NCBI GenBank assembly: GCA_947166385.1
Contig: CAMVEB010000004.1
Span: 1-64,000 of the forward strand
Direction: 5' to 3'
DNA length: 64,000 nt
Source: an uncultured Clostridia bacterium
Lineage (GTDB): Bacteria; Bacillota; Clostridia; Christensenellales; Aristaeellaceae
Part shown: one piece after another, positions 42,531 through 50,819 of the stretch
Layout of the letters: each line of letters starts with the position of its first letter
Position numbering within the stretch: position 1 is the stretch's first letter
Translations under genes and position numbers: made by a program
Notes under the pieces: model-generated
What the model was told of the DNA's origin: nothing
The model's database searches: none
What the model saw: only the letters and a program-made list of their open reading frames with translations

Positions 42531-43222
42531 AAAAAGGAGAACTGAAAAAACAGGAAATCCTTCAAACTGCTGAAACATTATTCTGTAAAAACGGATTCGA
42601 GGCAACCAGCGTCCAGGATATTCTGGACATCCTGAAAACCAGCAAGGGCAGCTTTTATCATCATTTTGTGAGCAAGGAATCGGTTCTGGAAGAGATCTGC
42701 TCCAAACGCGTCGAGAGCGGAGCGGAAGCTGTGATCCAACAGATCAGCGAAAGCAACCGGAGCGTCATCCAAAGCCTGAATATCCTTCTATCCGGCATAA
42801 TTCCGATCCAAGGGGAGAGGCTTCAATTCCTGCTGATGCTGCTGCCCGTATTCCGCATGACGGAAGGCGTTCAGATCAAAAACCGATACTGTGTAGAGCT
42901 TTCGAAGACTTACAGTCCGCTGATCGAGGAAACCATCAGAAAAGGAATGGAAGAAGAAGTGTTCTTCTGCTCCGACGCAACTCTTGGCGCTTATATTCTA
43001 TGTCAGATCGTCAATGATTACTGGATGAAAATATGCGATATGATCCTTGAAAAAGAGGAGATCGGCCAGATCGCAGATCCGACCGATCTCCTGTATGTGA
43101 CGGATTTTTACAGAGAAACCCTGGAAAGAATTCTGTTTGCACCGTATGGCAGCATTCATCTGACGAACATCCCCGAACTGCAGGCATTAACCGGGCAGAT
43201 TCATCTGCACTGGAAGAAATGA
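42527..43222 (+). CDS. TetR/AcrR family transcriptional regulator
   Basis: This is a 231-residue regulator. The N-terminal helix-turn-helix reads ILQTAETLFCKNGFEATSVQ then DILDILKTSKGSFYHHFVSK, matching the family closely. The C-terminal ligand domain is helical and not conserved. The ATG overlaps the stop of the flavoprotein gene (ATGA), so the two are coupled and it may control this short operon. The effector cannot be predicted. Confidence 0.9.
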   Translation: MKKGELKKQEILQTAETLFCKNGFEATSVQDILDILKTSKGSFYHHFVSKESVLEEICSKRVESGAEAVIQQISESNRSVIQSLNILLSGIIPIQGERLQFLLMLLPVFRMTEGVQIKNRYCVELSKTYSPLIEETIRKGMEEEVFFCSDATLGAYILCQIVNDYWMKICDMILEKEEIGQIADPTDLLYVTDFYRETLERILFAPYGSIHLTNIPELQALTGQIHLHWKK

Positions 43223-43235
43223 TTCATTGGGACGT

Positions 43236-43868
43236 CTATATCGTCCAATCGGCATAATCTTCCTTCAGCAGCGTACAGGACAGCCGGCGGCCGGTTCTGT
43301 TCTGCAGGGATTCCAGAACGCTCTGGACATCCTCCATTCTGACATACAGATGAAAAGAAATCGACTGTCCATACTGAACCGAATCCATCCGGGCCGGAAG
43401 AGACTGAATGCTGTAATTCAGAGAGTCCCAGACCGAATACGGAACTTCACACTGAAAAACGGAGGTCATTTCCATCCGAACGATTTCCGATGCTTTGAGG
43501 GCAAGTTTCGATGCTTCGGTATAGGCTCTTACCAGGCCTCCGGTTCCAAGGAGAATCCCACCAAAATACCGTATGACGACGACGCAACAGTTGACCGCAC
43601 CCGTTGACCGGATGACATCCATCATGGGGAGGCCGGCTGTGCCGGACGGTTCTCCATCATCACTATATCTCATGATGCCGCTGTTCTGGCCGATAATATA
43701 GGCATAACAATGATGCCTTGCGTCTCGATAGTTCTCCTTCAGAGACTGAATAAAGCGCTGCGCATCGTCATTCGAAGCGCAGGGTGTTGCATAGCCGATA
43801 AAGCGGCTCTTCTGGATGACGATTTCATCATGCGCTTCCCTGCGCAAGGTAATATAAGAATCACTCAT
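43236..43868 (-). CDS. yigZ: YigZ/IMPACT family protein
   Basis: This is a 210-residue protein of the UPF0029 (IMPACT) family. Residues 1-120 carry the signature [31 protein letters not shown] then [10 protein letters not shown], and [22 protein letters not shown]-terminal ferredoxin-like domain follows ([19 protein letters not shown]). The role is debated; eukaryotic IMPACT affects GCN2 signalling. It is the last gene of the T-box operon; the start overlaps the tyrS stop (ATGA), so it is probably co-regulated by tyrosine supply. Confidence 0.92.
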   Translation of the reverse strand: MSDSYITLRREAHDEIVIQKSRFIGYATPCASNDDAQRFIQSLKENYRDARHHCYAYIIGQNSGIMRYSDDGEPSGTAGLPMMDVIRSTGAVNCCVVVIRYFGGILLGTGGLVRAYTEASKLALKASEIVRMEMTSVFQCEVPYSVWDSLNYSIQSLPARMDSVQYGQSISFHLYVRMEDVQSVLESLQNRTGRRLSCTLLKEDYADWTI

Positions 43869-45094
43869 TGCAGAACGATCCGGCAGAAGCCCTTTTTGCC
43901 CTTCTTCAGCAAGAGAGACTGACTCCGGAAATCATCCAGGGAGAGGGCAGCAGAGGGATCCGTCACTTTCTGATCATTGACAGAGACTGCATTCTGTTCA
44001 ATCTGCTTTCTGGCATCACTCTGGCTCTTGCAGAGGCCAGAACGAACCAGCATCGTTGAAACTCTGGCATCCTCCAGGAGTGATTCTTTCGTCAGGGTCA
44101 AAGAGGGGATATCCGCCGACTGAGCGCCGCCGCCGAAGAGCGCTTTTGCTCCTTCTTCGGCCTTTCTGGCGGCCTCTTCCCCGTGAACAAGCTTCGTGAC
44201 CTCAAAAGCAAGGACCTTTTTTGCCTCGTTAATCTCAGCGTCCTTCAGGCTGCCCAGACGGCGGACCTCATCCATCGGGAGGAAAGTCAGCAAGGCCAGG
44301 CATTTCTCCACATCCTTATCATCCACATTTCTCCAGTATTGATAGAAATGATAGGGAGAAGTTTTCTCCGGATCCAGCCAGAGGGCACCGGCTTCGGTTT
44401 TCCCCATTTTCCGGCCGTCATGCGTCAGAAGGAGCTGGAAGGTGCAGGCAAAAGCTTTTTCCTGCTCTTTGCGCCGAACAAGATCCGCTCCGCCGAGCAT
44501 ATTGCTCCACTGATCATTACCGCCCATTTCGAGCCTGCAACCATAACGATGGAAAAGCTCGAGGAAGTCATAGCTTTGCATCAGCATATAGGTGAACTCC
44601 AGAAAACTCAAACCGTTTTCCGTAGCCATACGCGCTTTATAACACTCGGCCGTCAGCATTTTGTTGACCGAAAACATGGAGCCTATATCCCGCATAAACT
44701 CAATGAAATTCAGATGACGCAGCCAGTCTCCGTTATTGACAATGATCGCCTGATTCTCCGAAAAATCCAGGAAACGGGACATCTGCTTTTTAATGCATTC
44801 CACATTATGGTCAATCGTTTCCGTTGTCATCATTTTTCTCATATCGGTTTTGCCCGAGGGATCTCCAATCATGGCCGTGCCTCCACCCATCAGGGCAATG
44901 GGCTTATGACCGGCTTTCTGCATATGGGCCATGGCCATAATCGGAATATAATGACCGATATGAAGGCTGTCCGCAGTCGGATCGAAACCGACATAGAAAG
45001 TCGTCGGGTTTTTCAACTGTTCATACAGCTCGTCCTCAAACGTCATCTGGGCAATGAAGCCGCGTTCCTTCAAAATATCAAGGATATGTTCCAT
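43865..45094 (-). CDS. tyrS: Tyrosyl-tRNA synthetase
   Basis: This is a class I synthetase of 409 residues that charges tRNA-Tyr. The HIGH-type site is [14 protein letters not shown] near residues 42-55. The tyrosine-binding [12 protein letters not shown] and [12 protein letters not shown] follow, and the KMSKS-type loop reads [10 protein letters not shown]-terminal S4 domain ends the protein ([20 protein letters not shown]). GGGAGGAATGG precedes the ATG. It lies 18 bases downstream of an aminotransferase gene and shares its T-box leader, which has a tyrosine specifier. Confidence 0.96.
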   Translation of the reverse strand: MEHILDILKERGFIAQMTFEDELYEQLKNPTTFYVGFDPTADSLHIGHYIPIMAMAHMQKAGHKPIALMGGGTAMIGDPSGKTDMRKMMTTETIDHNVECIKKQMSRFLDFSENQAIIVNNGDWLRHLNFIEFMRDIGSMFSVNKMLTAECYKARMATENGLSFLEFTYMLMQSYDFLELFHRYGCRLEMGGNDQWSNMLGGADLVRRKEQEKAFACTFQLLLTHDGRKMGKTEAGALWLDPEKTSPYHFYQYWRNVDDKDVEKCLALLTFLPMDEVRRLGSLKDAEINEAKKVLAFEVTKLVHGEEAARKAEEGAKALFGGGAQSADIPSLTLTKESLLEDARVSTMLVRSGLCKSQSDARKQIEQNAVSVNDQKVTDPSAALSLDDFRSQSLLLKKGKKGFCRIVLQ

Positions 45095-45112
45095 TTTCCA
45101 TTCCTCCCTTTA

Positions 45113-46294
45113 TTATAAATTGTTTTTGATGATTTCATTCAGAATGCTCATGCCGGACTCGATCTGTTCCGGAGTGCTGTTTGAAAAATTCAGCCTGATG
45201 GTGTTTTCGTGGCCGCCGTTCACGCAGAAATGAGTTCCGGGGACATAGGCCACTTTCTTTTCTATCGCCAGATTCAGCAATTCCTTCGCATTCATATTCT
45301 GCGGCAGTTCGGCCCAGATGAAAAGACCGCCCTGCGGATGCGTATACCGGCAGCCATCAGGAAACTCCGAGAGCTTCTTCAGCATGAGGGACATCTTCGA
45401 ACCATAGGAAGCGCAGATATTACGAATATGATCAGGGAGCAGATTCCTGCGCAGAAACTGGTCAACGATTGCCTGATTCAGATTGGCCGTATGCACATCC
45501 GTCGATTGCTTCCCCACGGTACATTTGCGGATAATATCGGGATCGCCGGCCATATAGCCCACACGGAGGCCCGGGGAGATGATTTTCGAAAAGCTGCCCA
45601 GAAAAACGACCCATCCATCGGTATCAAAAGACTTTATGGCCGGAAGGGGAGTCCCTTCATACCGCAAATCACGATAAGGATCATCCTCCGCCACAATAAA
45701 ACGGTAACGATTGGCCAATTCCGCGATGGCCTTTCTCCGATCCTCGGGCAATGTTTTCCCTGATGGATTCTGGAACGTCGGGATTGTATAGAGCATCTTG
45801 GGATGATACTGAATGATCTTCTCCTCCAGATCGGAGATGATCATGCCATCCTGATCGCTCTCTACAGGAACCAGGCTGGCCTGGTAAAGCTTCATGCACT
45901 GCATATTTCCAAGGAAAGAAGGATTCTCCACGAGGATCACATCTCCCGGGTCAATCATGGCCTTGCAGAGCAAATCCATCGCCTGCGTCGAGCCCGTGAC
46001 AGGCAGCACGGCGGGAATCCTGCAGCGCAGGGCGGCCTCCACATAAGCAGAGAGACTCTCCAGGAAGGACGGATATCCCTCTGTGGCCCCATACTGAAGG
46101 ATTTGCTTTCCTTTATCCCGCAAAACTTCCGACGAGATTTCACGGACGATATCATCGGGCAGGGCGTCCGGAGAAGGATTGCCGCCGGCAAAAGAGATCA
46201 TTCCCGGCTGAGCTATTACCTTGAAAATCTCACGAATAGCACTGCCGGTAACCTGATCAAAACGATGCGCGAACTGATATTTCCTGCATTCCAT
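45113..46294 (-). CDS. PLP-dependent aminotransferase (class I/II)
   Basis: This is a fold-type I aminotransferase of 393 residues. The start contains MISFAGGNPSPDALP. TGSTQAMDLLCKAMIDPGD is the PLP phosphate region. YTIPTFQNPSGKT and VAEDDPYRDLRY contain the pyridine-binding Asp, and the Schiff-base Lys is in GSFSKIISPGLRVGY near residue 235. It resembles 2-aminoadipate/aromatic aminotransferases of the MocR-type catalytic domain without the DNA-binding part. Being behind a tyrosine-specific T-box and before tyrS, an aromatic substrate (tyrosine formation or use) is likely but inferred. AGGAGG precedes the ATG. Confidence 0.88.
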   Translation of the reverse strand: MECRKYQFAHRFDQVTGSAIREIFKVIAQPGMISFAGGNPSPDALPDDIVREISSEVLRDKGKQILQYGATEGYPSFLESLSAYVEAALRCRIPAVLPVTGSTQAMDLLCKAMIDPGDVILVENPSFLGNMQCMKLYQASLVPVESDQDGMIISDLEEKIIQYHPKMLYTIPTFQNPSGKTLPEDRRKAIAELANRYRFIVAEDDPYRDLRYEGTPLPAIKSFDTDGWVVFLGSFSKIISPGLRVGYMAGDPDIIRKCTVGKQSTDVHTANLNQAIVDQFLRRNLLPDHIRNICASYGSKMSLMLKKLSEFPDGCRYTHPQGGLFIWAELPQNMNAKELLNLAIEKKVAYVPGTHFCVNGGHENTIRLNFSNSTPEQIESGMSILNEIIKNNL

Positions 46295-46315
46295 GTGTGC
46301 AAACCTCCTATGTAT

Positions 46316-46556
46316 AAAAAATCACCGCGGTCTCTTCGGAAGGCGAAGAAACGCGGTACCACTCCCATTCTGCAAATTCCGACTGACGAAACCTGCACTC
46401 TTCAAGCTGTAACCGGCAAACCGGGCTGCCCCTACACAGAACCCCTTCAAAGCAGCGGCTCAGAGATGTACTTCACACAGGACCTGCAGCTTCCTTGCAC
46501 CAACCGAAAGCTCTCTGCATTGCAAAGTCCGGGCTACTCTTCCCCTCATTGCTATT
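46316..46556 (-). promoter_or_regulatory. T-box riboswitch leader, tyrosine specifier (UAC)
   Basis: The reverse strand shows the parts of a T-box leader in order. Stem I has AGAG pairing with CTCT and the GGTTGGTGCAAGG apical stretch. A specifier loop GTGAAGTACATC holds UAC (46468-46470), the tyrosine codon, followed by A. The T-box sequence is TGGGAGTGGTACCGCG (46350-46366). The terminator pairs ACCGCG and TTCTTCG with CGAAGA and CGCGGT, ending in T6 (46316-46321). Uncharged tRNA-Tyr should open transcription of the aminotransferase, tyrS and yigZ. Confidence 0.88.
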
Positions 46557-46562
46557 GCGTTT

Positions 46563-46591
46563 ATTATGATGGATTTATCAGGCAATGTCAA
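46563..46591 (-). promoter_or_regulatory. Promoter of the T-box operon
   Basis: On the reverse strand: consensus TTGACA (46586-46591), 17 bases, CATAAT (46563-46568), placed directly before the T-box leader. Confidence 0.7.
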
Positions 46592-46603
46592 GTTTTTTTC
46601 GGC

Positions 46604-46632
46604 TTGATTCTCCATTTAATCTTTAGTATAAT
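46604..46632 (+). promoter_or_regulatory. Promoter of the Asp23-fakA operon
   Basis: TTGATT (46604-46609), 17 bases, TATAAT (46627-46632), divergent from the T-box promoter with 12 bases between the two -35 boxes. Confidence 0.7.
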
Positions 46633-46689
46633 ATTTTGTAACTGGAATGGTAATGCCATTTCCAGGAACGCTCAGGAGGAATGAACCAG

Positions 46690-47040
46690 ATGGAATGCAA
46701 GATTAAGAACGATCTTGGAACAATCTATATTGCAGAAGATGTGATGCTGAAAGTTGTCGGATACGCAGCACTGGAATGCTACGGTATTGTCGCCATGTCC
46801 GGGAAAAAAGCAACAGACGGCATCGTTGAATGGCTCGGCCGGGAGAATCTTTCAAAGGGCGTTCAGATCCGCAACGTCGGAGATATGCTGGATGTTGATC
46901 TGTACATCATTGTTGAATACGGCATATCCATTTCCGAAGTGTGTAAGACGATTGTGGAAACTGTTCGCTATAAACTGGAGAGCATGACGGGCGTGAAAGT
47001 CCGCAAGGTCGGAGTTTCCGTAGAAGGAATCCGGATCTGA
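46690..47040 (+). CDS. Asp23/Gls24 family protein
   Basis: This is a small DUF322/Asp23 protein of 116 residues. The family pattern is visible: GTIYIAEDVMLKVVGYAALE, CYGIVAMS, a central VDLYIIVEYGISI strand and the ending KVRKVGVSVEGI. Homologues are YloU of Bacillus, placed just before yloV (fakA), which matches the order here. ATG 46690 is preferred, because AGGAGGA lies 9 bases before it and touches the earlier ATG at 46681. The function is unclear beyond an envelope or stress link. Confidence 0.9.
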   Translation: MECKIKNDLGTIYIAEDVMLKVVGYAALECYGIVAMSGKKATDGIVEWLGRENLSKGVQIRNVGDMLDVDLYIIVEYGISISEVCKTIVETVRYKLESMTGVKVRKVGVSVEGIRI

Positions 47041-47082
47041 TATTCATTCAACTGAATTCTTGTTTAACGGAGGAATATTTCC

Positions 47083-48777
47083 TTGATACAGTTCAAAACA
47101 ATTGACGGTCTTCTTTTAAGAGATATGGTCATGGCAGGCACTGCCCTGCTGGAAAAGAACAGAGAGGCTGTTGATGCGTTAAATGTTTTCCCGGTTCCGG
47201 ACGGTGATACAGGAACCAATATGTCCCTCACGATGCAAAGCGCCACGCGGGAAATCAACAGCAAAGAATTTCTTCGCGCGGACGAGGCAGCGAGTGCCCT
47301 CTCCAAGGGCGCTCTGAAAGGCGCCCGCGGAAACTCCGGTGTTATTACCAGCCAGCTGCTGCGCGGCTTCGCAAAAGCATTAAACGGTGTCGAAAAGATT
47401 ACCCCTGTTCAGTTTGCACAGGCTCTGACAAAAGGCGCAGAGATGGCCTACAAAGCCGTGATGAAACCCAAGGAAGGCACCATCCTGACTGTGGCCCGGG
47501 TCATTGCAGAAGACGCGATGAAGCAGGTCAAAAAAGATCCGGACGACTATGATCAGCTATTCAACGTTATCCTGAAGAGCGGAGAAGCCATCCTGAAAAA
47601 GACCCCGGATATGCTGCCTGCGCTGAAACAGGCCGGCGTTGTTGACTCCGGCGGCCGGGGATTAATGCTGATCTATCAGGGGTATGCCGCCGTTCTGCGG
47701 GGAGAAGATATCAATCTGACAGAGACGGGAATGGAAGAAGATTTCTCTGCTGTTTCCGATGACTGTCATGATCTGAGCAGAGAACTGACCTATTGCTATT
47801 GCGTCAATTTTACTCTGGACCATTTCCGCGAAGACTGCGATGAGCATGACATTGACTCCTTCCGGCGTCGGCTGAACAGAATCGGAGACAATGTGACCGT
47901 GAACGGCGATCTTTCCAAAGCCGTTGTTCATGTTCACACAGACAATCCGGGATCGGCTATCGAATACGGGATAGAGCTTGGCGAAATCAGCGAAGTCCGA
48001 ATTGATAACCTTCTGCAGATGAAACGCAAGTATGATGCTGAGAATTCTCCCGCCGAAAGCCCTGAAGACGAAGAAGCGACAGATGATCAGGCTGCCGACG
48101 ATCCGCCTGCAGAACCGGAAAAGCAGTACGGTTTTGTTGCTGTTTCGCTGGGATCCGGGTTCTCTCAGTTCTTCTCTGACCTGAATGTCGACCGTATCGT
48201 TGAAGGCGGACAGACAATGAATCCCTCTGTGGATGATTTGCTTGTTGCGGTGAACAAGGTTCCCGCCGAATGCGTATTTATTCTTCCGAACAACGGGAAT
48301 GTGATTTTTGCAGCCAACCAGGCCGCTGAATTGTCCAAGAAGGACGTCCGTGTTATTCAGACGAAAAATGTCGCGATGGGCATCGCGGCGGCCATCGCTT
48401 TCCAGAATGATCTGAGCCCCGAAGAAAATGTTGCCAGGATGGAAGAGGCGTCTCAGCATGTGAAAACCGGTATGGTCACCTATGCGATTCGTGACAGTGA
48501 ATACAACGGGATCGAGATTAAGCAGGGCGACATTATCGGTCTGCACAACGGACAGATCGAGTTCTCCGGATCCTCCATCCACGATGTCGTGATGGACATG
48601 ATGAAGGAAATCGTAACAGACGAAGACGAACTGATTACCGTTTATTACGGGTCCGATGTCAAAGAAGAAGACGCTCAGATGATTTCCGCCGATATCGAAA
48701 AGGAATATGATTCCTGCGATGTTGAATGCCACAATGGAGGACAGCCGCTGTATTATTACCTGATCTCTGTGGAGTAA
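47083..48777 (+). CDS. fakA: Fatty acid kinase catalytic subunit FakA (DAK2/DhaL domain)
   Basis: This ATP-dependent kinase of 564 residues phosphorylates fatty acids bound to FakB (DegV proteins). The N-terminal DhaL domain holds FPVPDGDTGTNMSLTM (Asp ligands for Mg-ATP) and KGARGNSGVITSQLLRG. The middle domain has VHVHTDNPG, and the C-terminal part has FILPNNGNVIFAANQAAEL. An acidic, Pro/Ala-rich linker splits the two halves near residues 320-345. TTG 47083 follows GGAGGAATATTTCC. No fakB is in the window. recG follows 3 bases after the stop. Confidence 0.93.
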   Translation: MIQFKTIDGLLLRDMVMAGTALLEKNREAVDALNVFPVPDGDTGTNMSLTMQSATREINSKEFLRADEAASALSKGALKGARGNSGVITSQLLRGFAKALNGVEKITPVQFAQALTKGAEMAYKAVMKPKEGTILTVARVIAEDAMKQVKKDPDDYDQLFNVILKSGEAILKKTPDMLPALKQAGVVDSGGRGLMLIYQGYAAVLRGEDINLTETGMEEDFSAVSDDCHDLSRELTYCYCVNFTLDHFREDCDEHDIDSFRRRLNRIGDNVTVNGDLSKAVVHVHTDNPGSAIEYGIELGEISEVRIDNLLQMKRKYDAENSPAESPEDEEATDDQAADDPPAEPEKQYGFVAVSLGSGFSQFFSDLNVDRIVEGGQTMNPSVDDLLVAVNKVPAECVFILPNNGNVIFAANQAAELSKKDVRVIQTKNVAMGIAAAIAFQNDLSPEENVARMEEASQHVKTGMVTYAIRDSEYNGIEIKQGDIIGLHNGQIEFSGSSIHDVVMDMMKEIVTDEDELITVYYGSDVKEEDAQMISADIEKEYDSCDVECHNGGQPLYYYLISVE

Positions 48778-48780
48778 ACG

Positions 48781-50793
48781 ATGATTGAGCTGTTAGACCT
48801 GGAAGGAATCGGCCCTGTCAGAGCAGAAGCTTTACGCGCAATGGGGATTAACTCATTGCGCGATTTGCTATATACTCTACCTGTCCGATACGAAGATCAC
48901 AGCACGATTACTCCATGCAACACAAAAACACCCGGGATGATCCTGGTGTGCGGAGCCTTCCGCGAAGATCTTAAAGCATCCTATTTCCACGGAATCTCCC
49001 GTGTGCAGGGCACCATCTATGATTCTTCCGGGAAACTGCCGGTATGCTGGTACAATGAACCATGGATTTCAAAACAGATTGAGCCGAATCAAACAGTACG
49101 CCTGTATGGACAGCTATCCATCAAAAATGGCAGGCGAATCCTTCAGAACCCCAAAATATCCATGGAAACAGGATGGATTCCGGTTTATAAATCTTTCCAG
49201 CATTTTCCCGCAAAATCTTTCCGGAAATTGGTCGCTGAAGCACTGGATCATCTGGAGGACTGCTGTCCCGAAACAATACCGCATGCATTCAGAATCCAAA
49301 ACAGATTGTGCGAACTGAATTTTGCCATTCGCCAGGCTCATTATCCATCCAGCATGGAGAATCTGGGAATTGCCAGAAGACGGTTAGCCTATGAGCAGAT
49401 TCTGATTTACTTACTGTATGTTTCCTCGATCGGGAAAAAACGTCATACGTCTCATGCTTTTCAGATCACGGACGAGCAGATTGATACTTTCTGGTCATCG
49501 CTGCCTTTTCATCCGACCAAAGCACAGGAAAAGGTTCTGCTGGAAATCTCCACAGATATGAGAAAGCCGGTTTCCATGGCACGGCTTGTTCAGGGAGATG
49601 TGGGAAGCGGTAAAACGGCTGTGGCCTTTGGGGCTATCTATCTTGCCGTTTCCGCCGGATTCCAGGTTGCCATGATGGCACCGACGGAAATCCTTGCAGC
49701 GCAGCATTTTGATGCGGCCAGAAAAATCCTGGAACCATTGGGGGTTCGCTGCAGACTGCTGACCGGAAGCACCAAAAAGAAAGAAAGGCAGAGCATTCTG
49801 AACGAAATGCAGGACGGGACCTGTCACGCTTTGTTCGGAACACACGCATTAATCAGTCAGGATGTTATCTATCATCAGCTTGGGCTTGTTATCACAGACG
49901 AACAGCATCGATTCGGTGTCAGACAAAGAAATCTGCTGCATGAAAAAGGCGTGACGTCTGACCACATTTCCCCCCATGTACTGGTTCTGAGCGCGACACC
50001 CATTCCGCGCACGCTCGCGCTTATTCTGTTCGGTGATCTGGACATTTCCATTATCGATGAATTGCCTGCCGGAAGAATACCCGTGAAAACGCGGATTGTT
50101 CCCGAAAACAAACGGGACGGACTGTACGATTTTCTGCGTAAACAGGCTGAAAAAGGCAGACAGGCATATATCGTATGTCCGGCTGTTGAAGAATCCGAAA
50201 ACTCCGGCAATCTTCGAAACGCCAAGACCATGTATGAGGATCTGAAAAACGGAGCGTTGTCTGATCTGAAGATTGCTATCACATGGGGCGGACAGAAAAG
50301 CGATGAAAAAAAACAGGTGCTACAGGATTTCAACGACGGCAAATATGATATACTGATTGCGACAACAGTCATTGAAGTCGGTATTAACAATCCGAACGCA
50401 ACGATTATGATCATTGAAAACGCTGAACGATTCGGGCTCAGCCAGCTTCATCAGCTACGCGGACGGGTCGGGCGGGGAGTGGAAGAAAGCTGGTGCTTTC
50501 TTCTGTCGGAATTAACGGAAAAGACCCAGGTCCTGTGCAGCACAAACGATGGTTTTCTGATTTCACAAAAGGATCTGGAACTGCGTGGGCCAGGGGATCT
50601 GACAGGAATTCGACAATCCGGAGATGTTTTCGGTAACTTGCTTTTCGGGGGTGACGCAAAACTGATTGAAGAAGTGTCCAAGGCGGTCCAGGAATTGTAT
50701 AACAGTCTAGAACAGAAGCAGATTCTTCATGAATTATCCGAATATGCATTAGCATGCTTCTCGAAATCAGGAAGATCCATTTCGCTGAATTGA
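48781..50793 (+). CDS. recG: ATP-dependent DNA helicase RecG
   Basis: RecG remodels stalled replication forks and Holliday junctions. The product has 670 residues. An N-terminal wedge/OB domain (1-230) is followed by helicase motifs: QGDVGSGKTAVAF near residue 275 (Walker A), MAPTEILAAQHF, TDEQHRFGVRQR (DEQH box), VLSATPIPRT, and the C-terminal QLRGRVGRG. The TRG region near the end is present as DLELRGPGDLTGIRQSG. The order fakA-recG matches yloV-recG in Bacillus. Length is typical. Confidence 0.95.
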   Translation: MIELLDLEGIGPVRAEALRAMGINSLRDLLYTLPVRYEDHSTITPCNTKTPGMILVCGAFREDLKASYFHGISRVQGTIYDSSGKLPVCWYNEPWISKQIEPNQTVRLYGQLSIKNGRRILQNPKISMETGWIPVYKSFQHFPAKSFRKLVAEALDHLEDCCPETIPHAFRIQNRLCELNFAIRQAHYPSSMENLGIARRRLAYEQILIYLLYVSSIGKKRHTSHAFQITDEQIDTFWSSLPFHPTKAQEKVLLEISTDMRKPVSMARLVQGDVGSGKTAVAFGAIYLAVSAGFQVAMMAPTEILAAQHFDAARKILEPLGVRCRLLTGSTKKKERQSILNEMQDGTCHALFGTHALISQDVIYHQLGLVITDEQHRFGVRQRNLLHEKGVTSDHISPHVLVLSATPIPRTLALILFGDLDISIIDELPAGRIPVKTRIVPENKRDGLYDFLRKQAEKGRQAYIVCPAVEESENSGNLRNAKTMYEDLKNGALSDLKIAITWGGQKSDEKKQVLQDFNDGKYDILIATTVIEVGINNPNATIMIIENAERFGLSQLHQLRGRVGRGVEESWCFLLSELTEKTQVLCSTNDGFLISQKDLELRGPGDLTGIRQSGDVFGNLLFGGDAKLIEEVSKAVQELYNSLEQKQILHELSEYALACFSKSGRSISLN

Positions 50794-50819
50794 CTATTAA
50801 TGTGCAGGGAGATATGTCC

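Noticed and set aside
43223-43250. Inverted repeat ATTGGGACG/CGTCCAAT as a bidirectional terminator between the TetR and yigZ genes
   Set aside because: No T run on either side, and it overlaps the yigZ 3' end; too weak to list.
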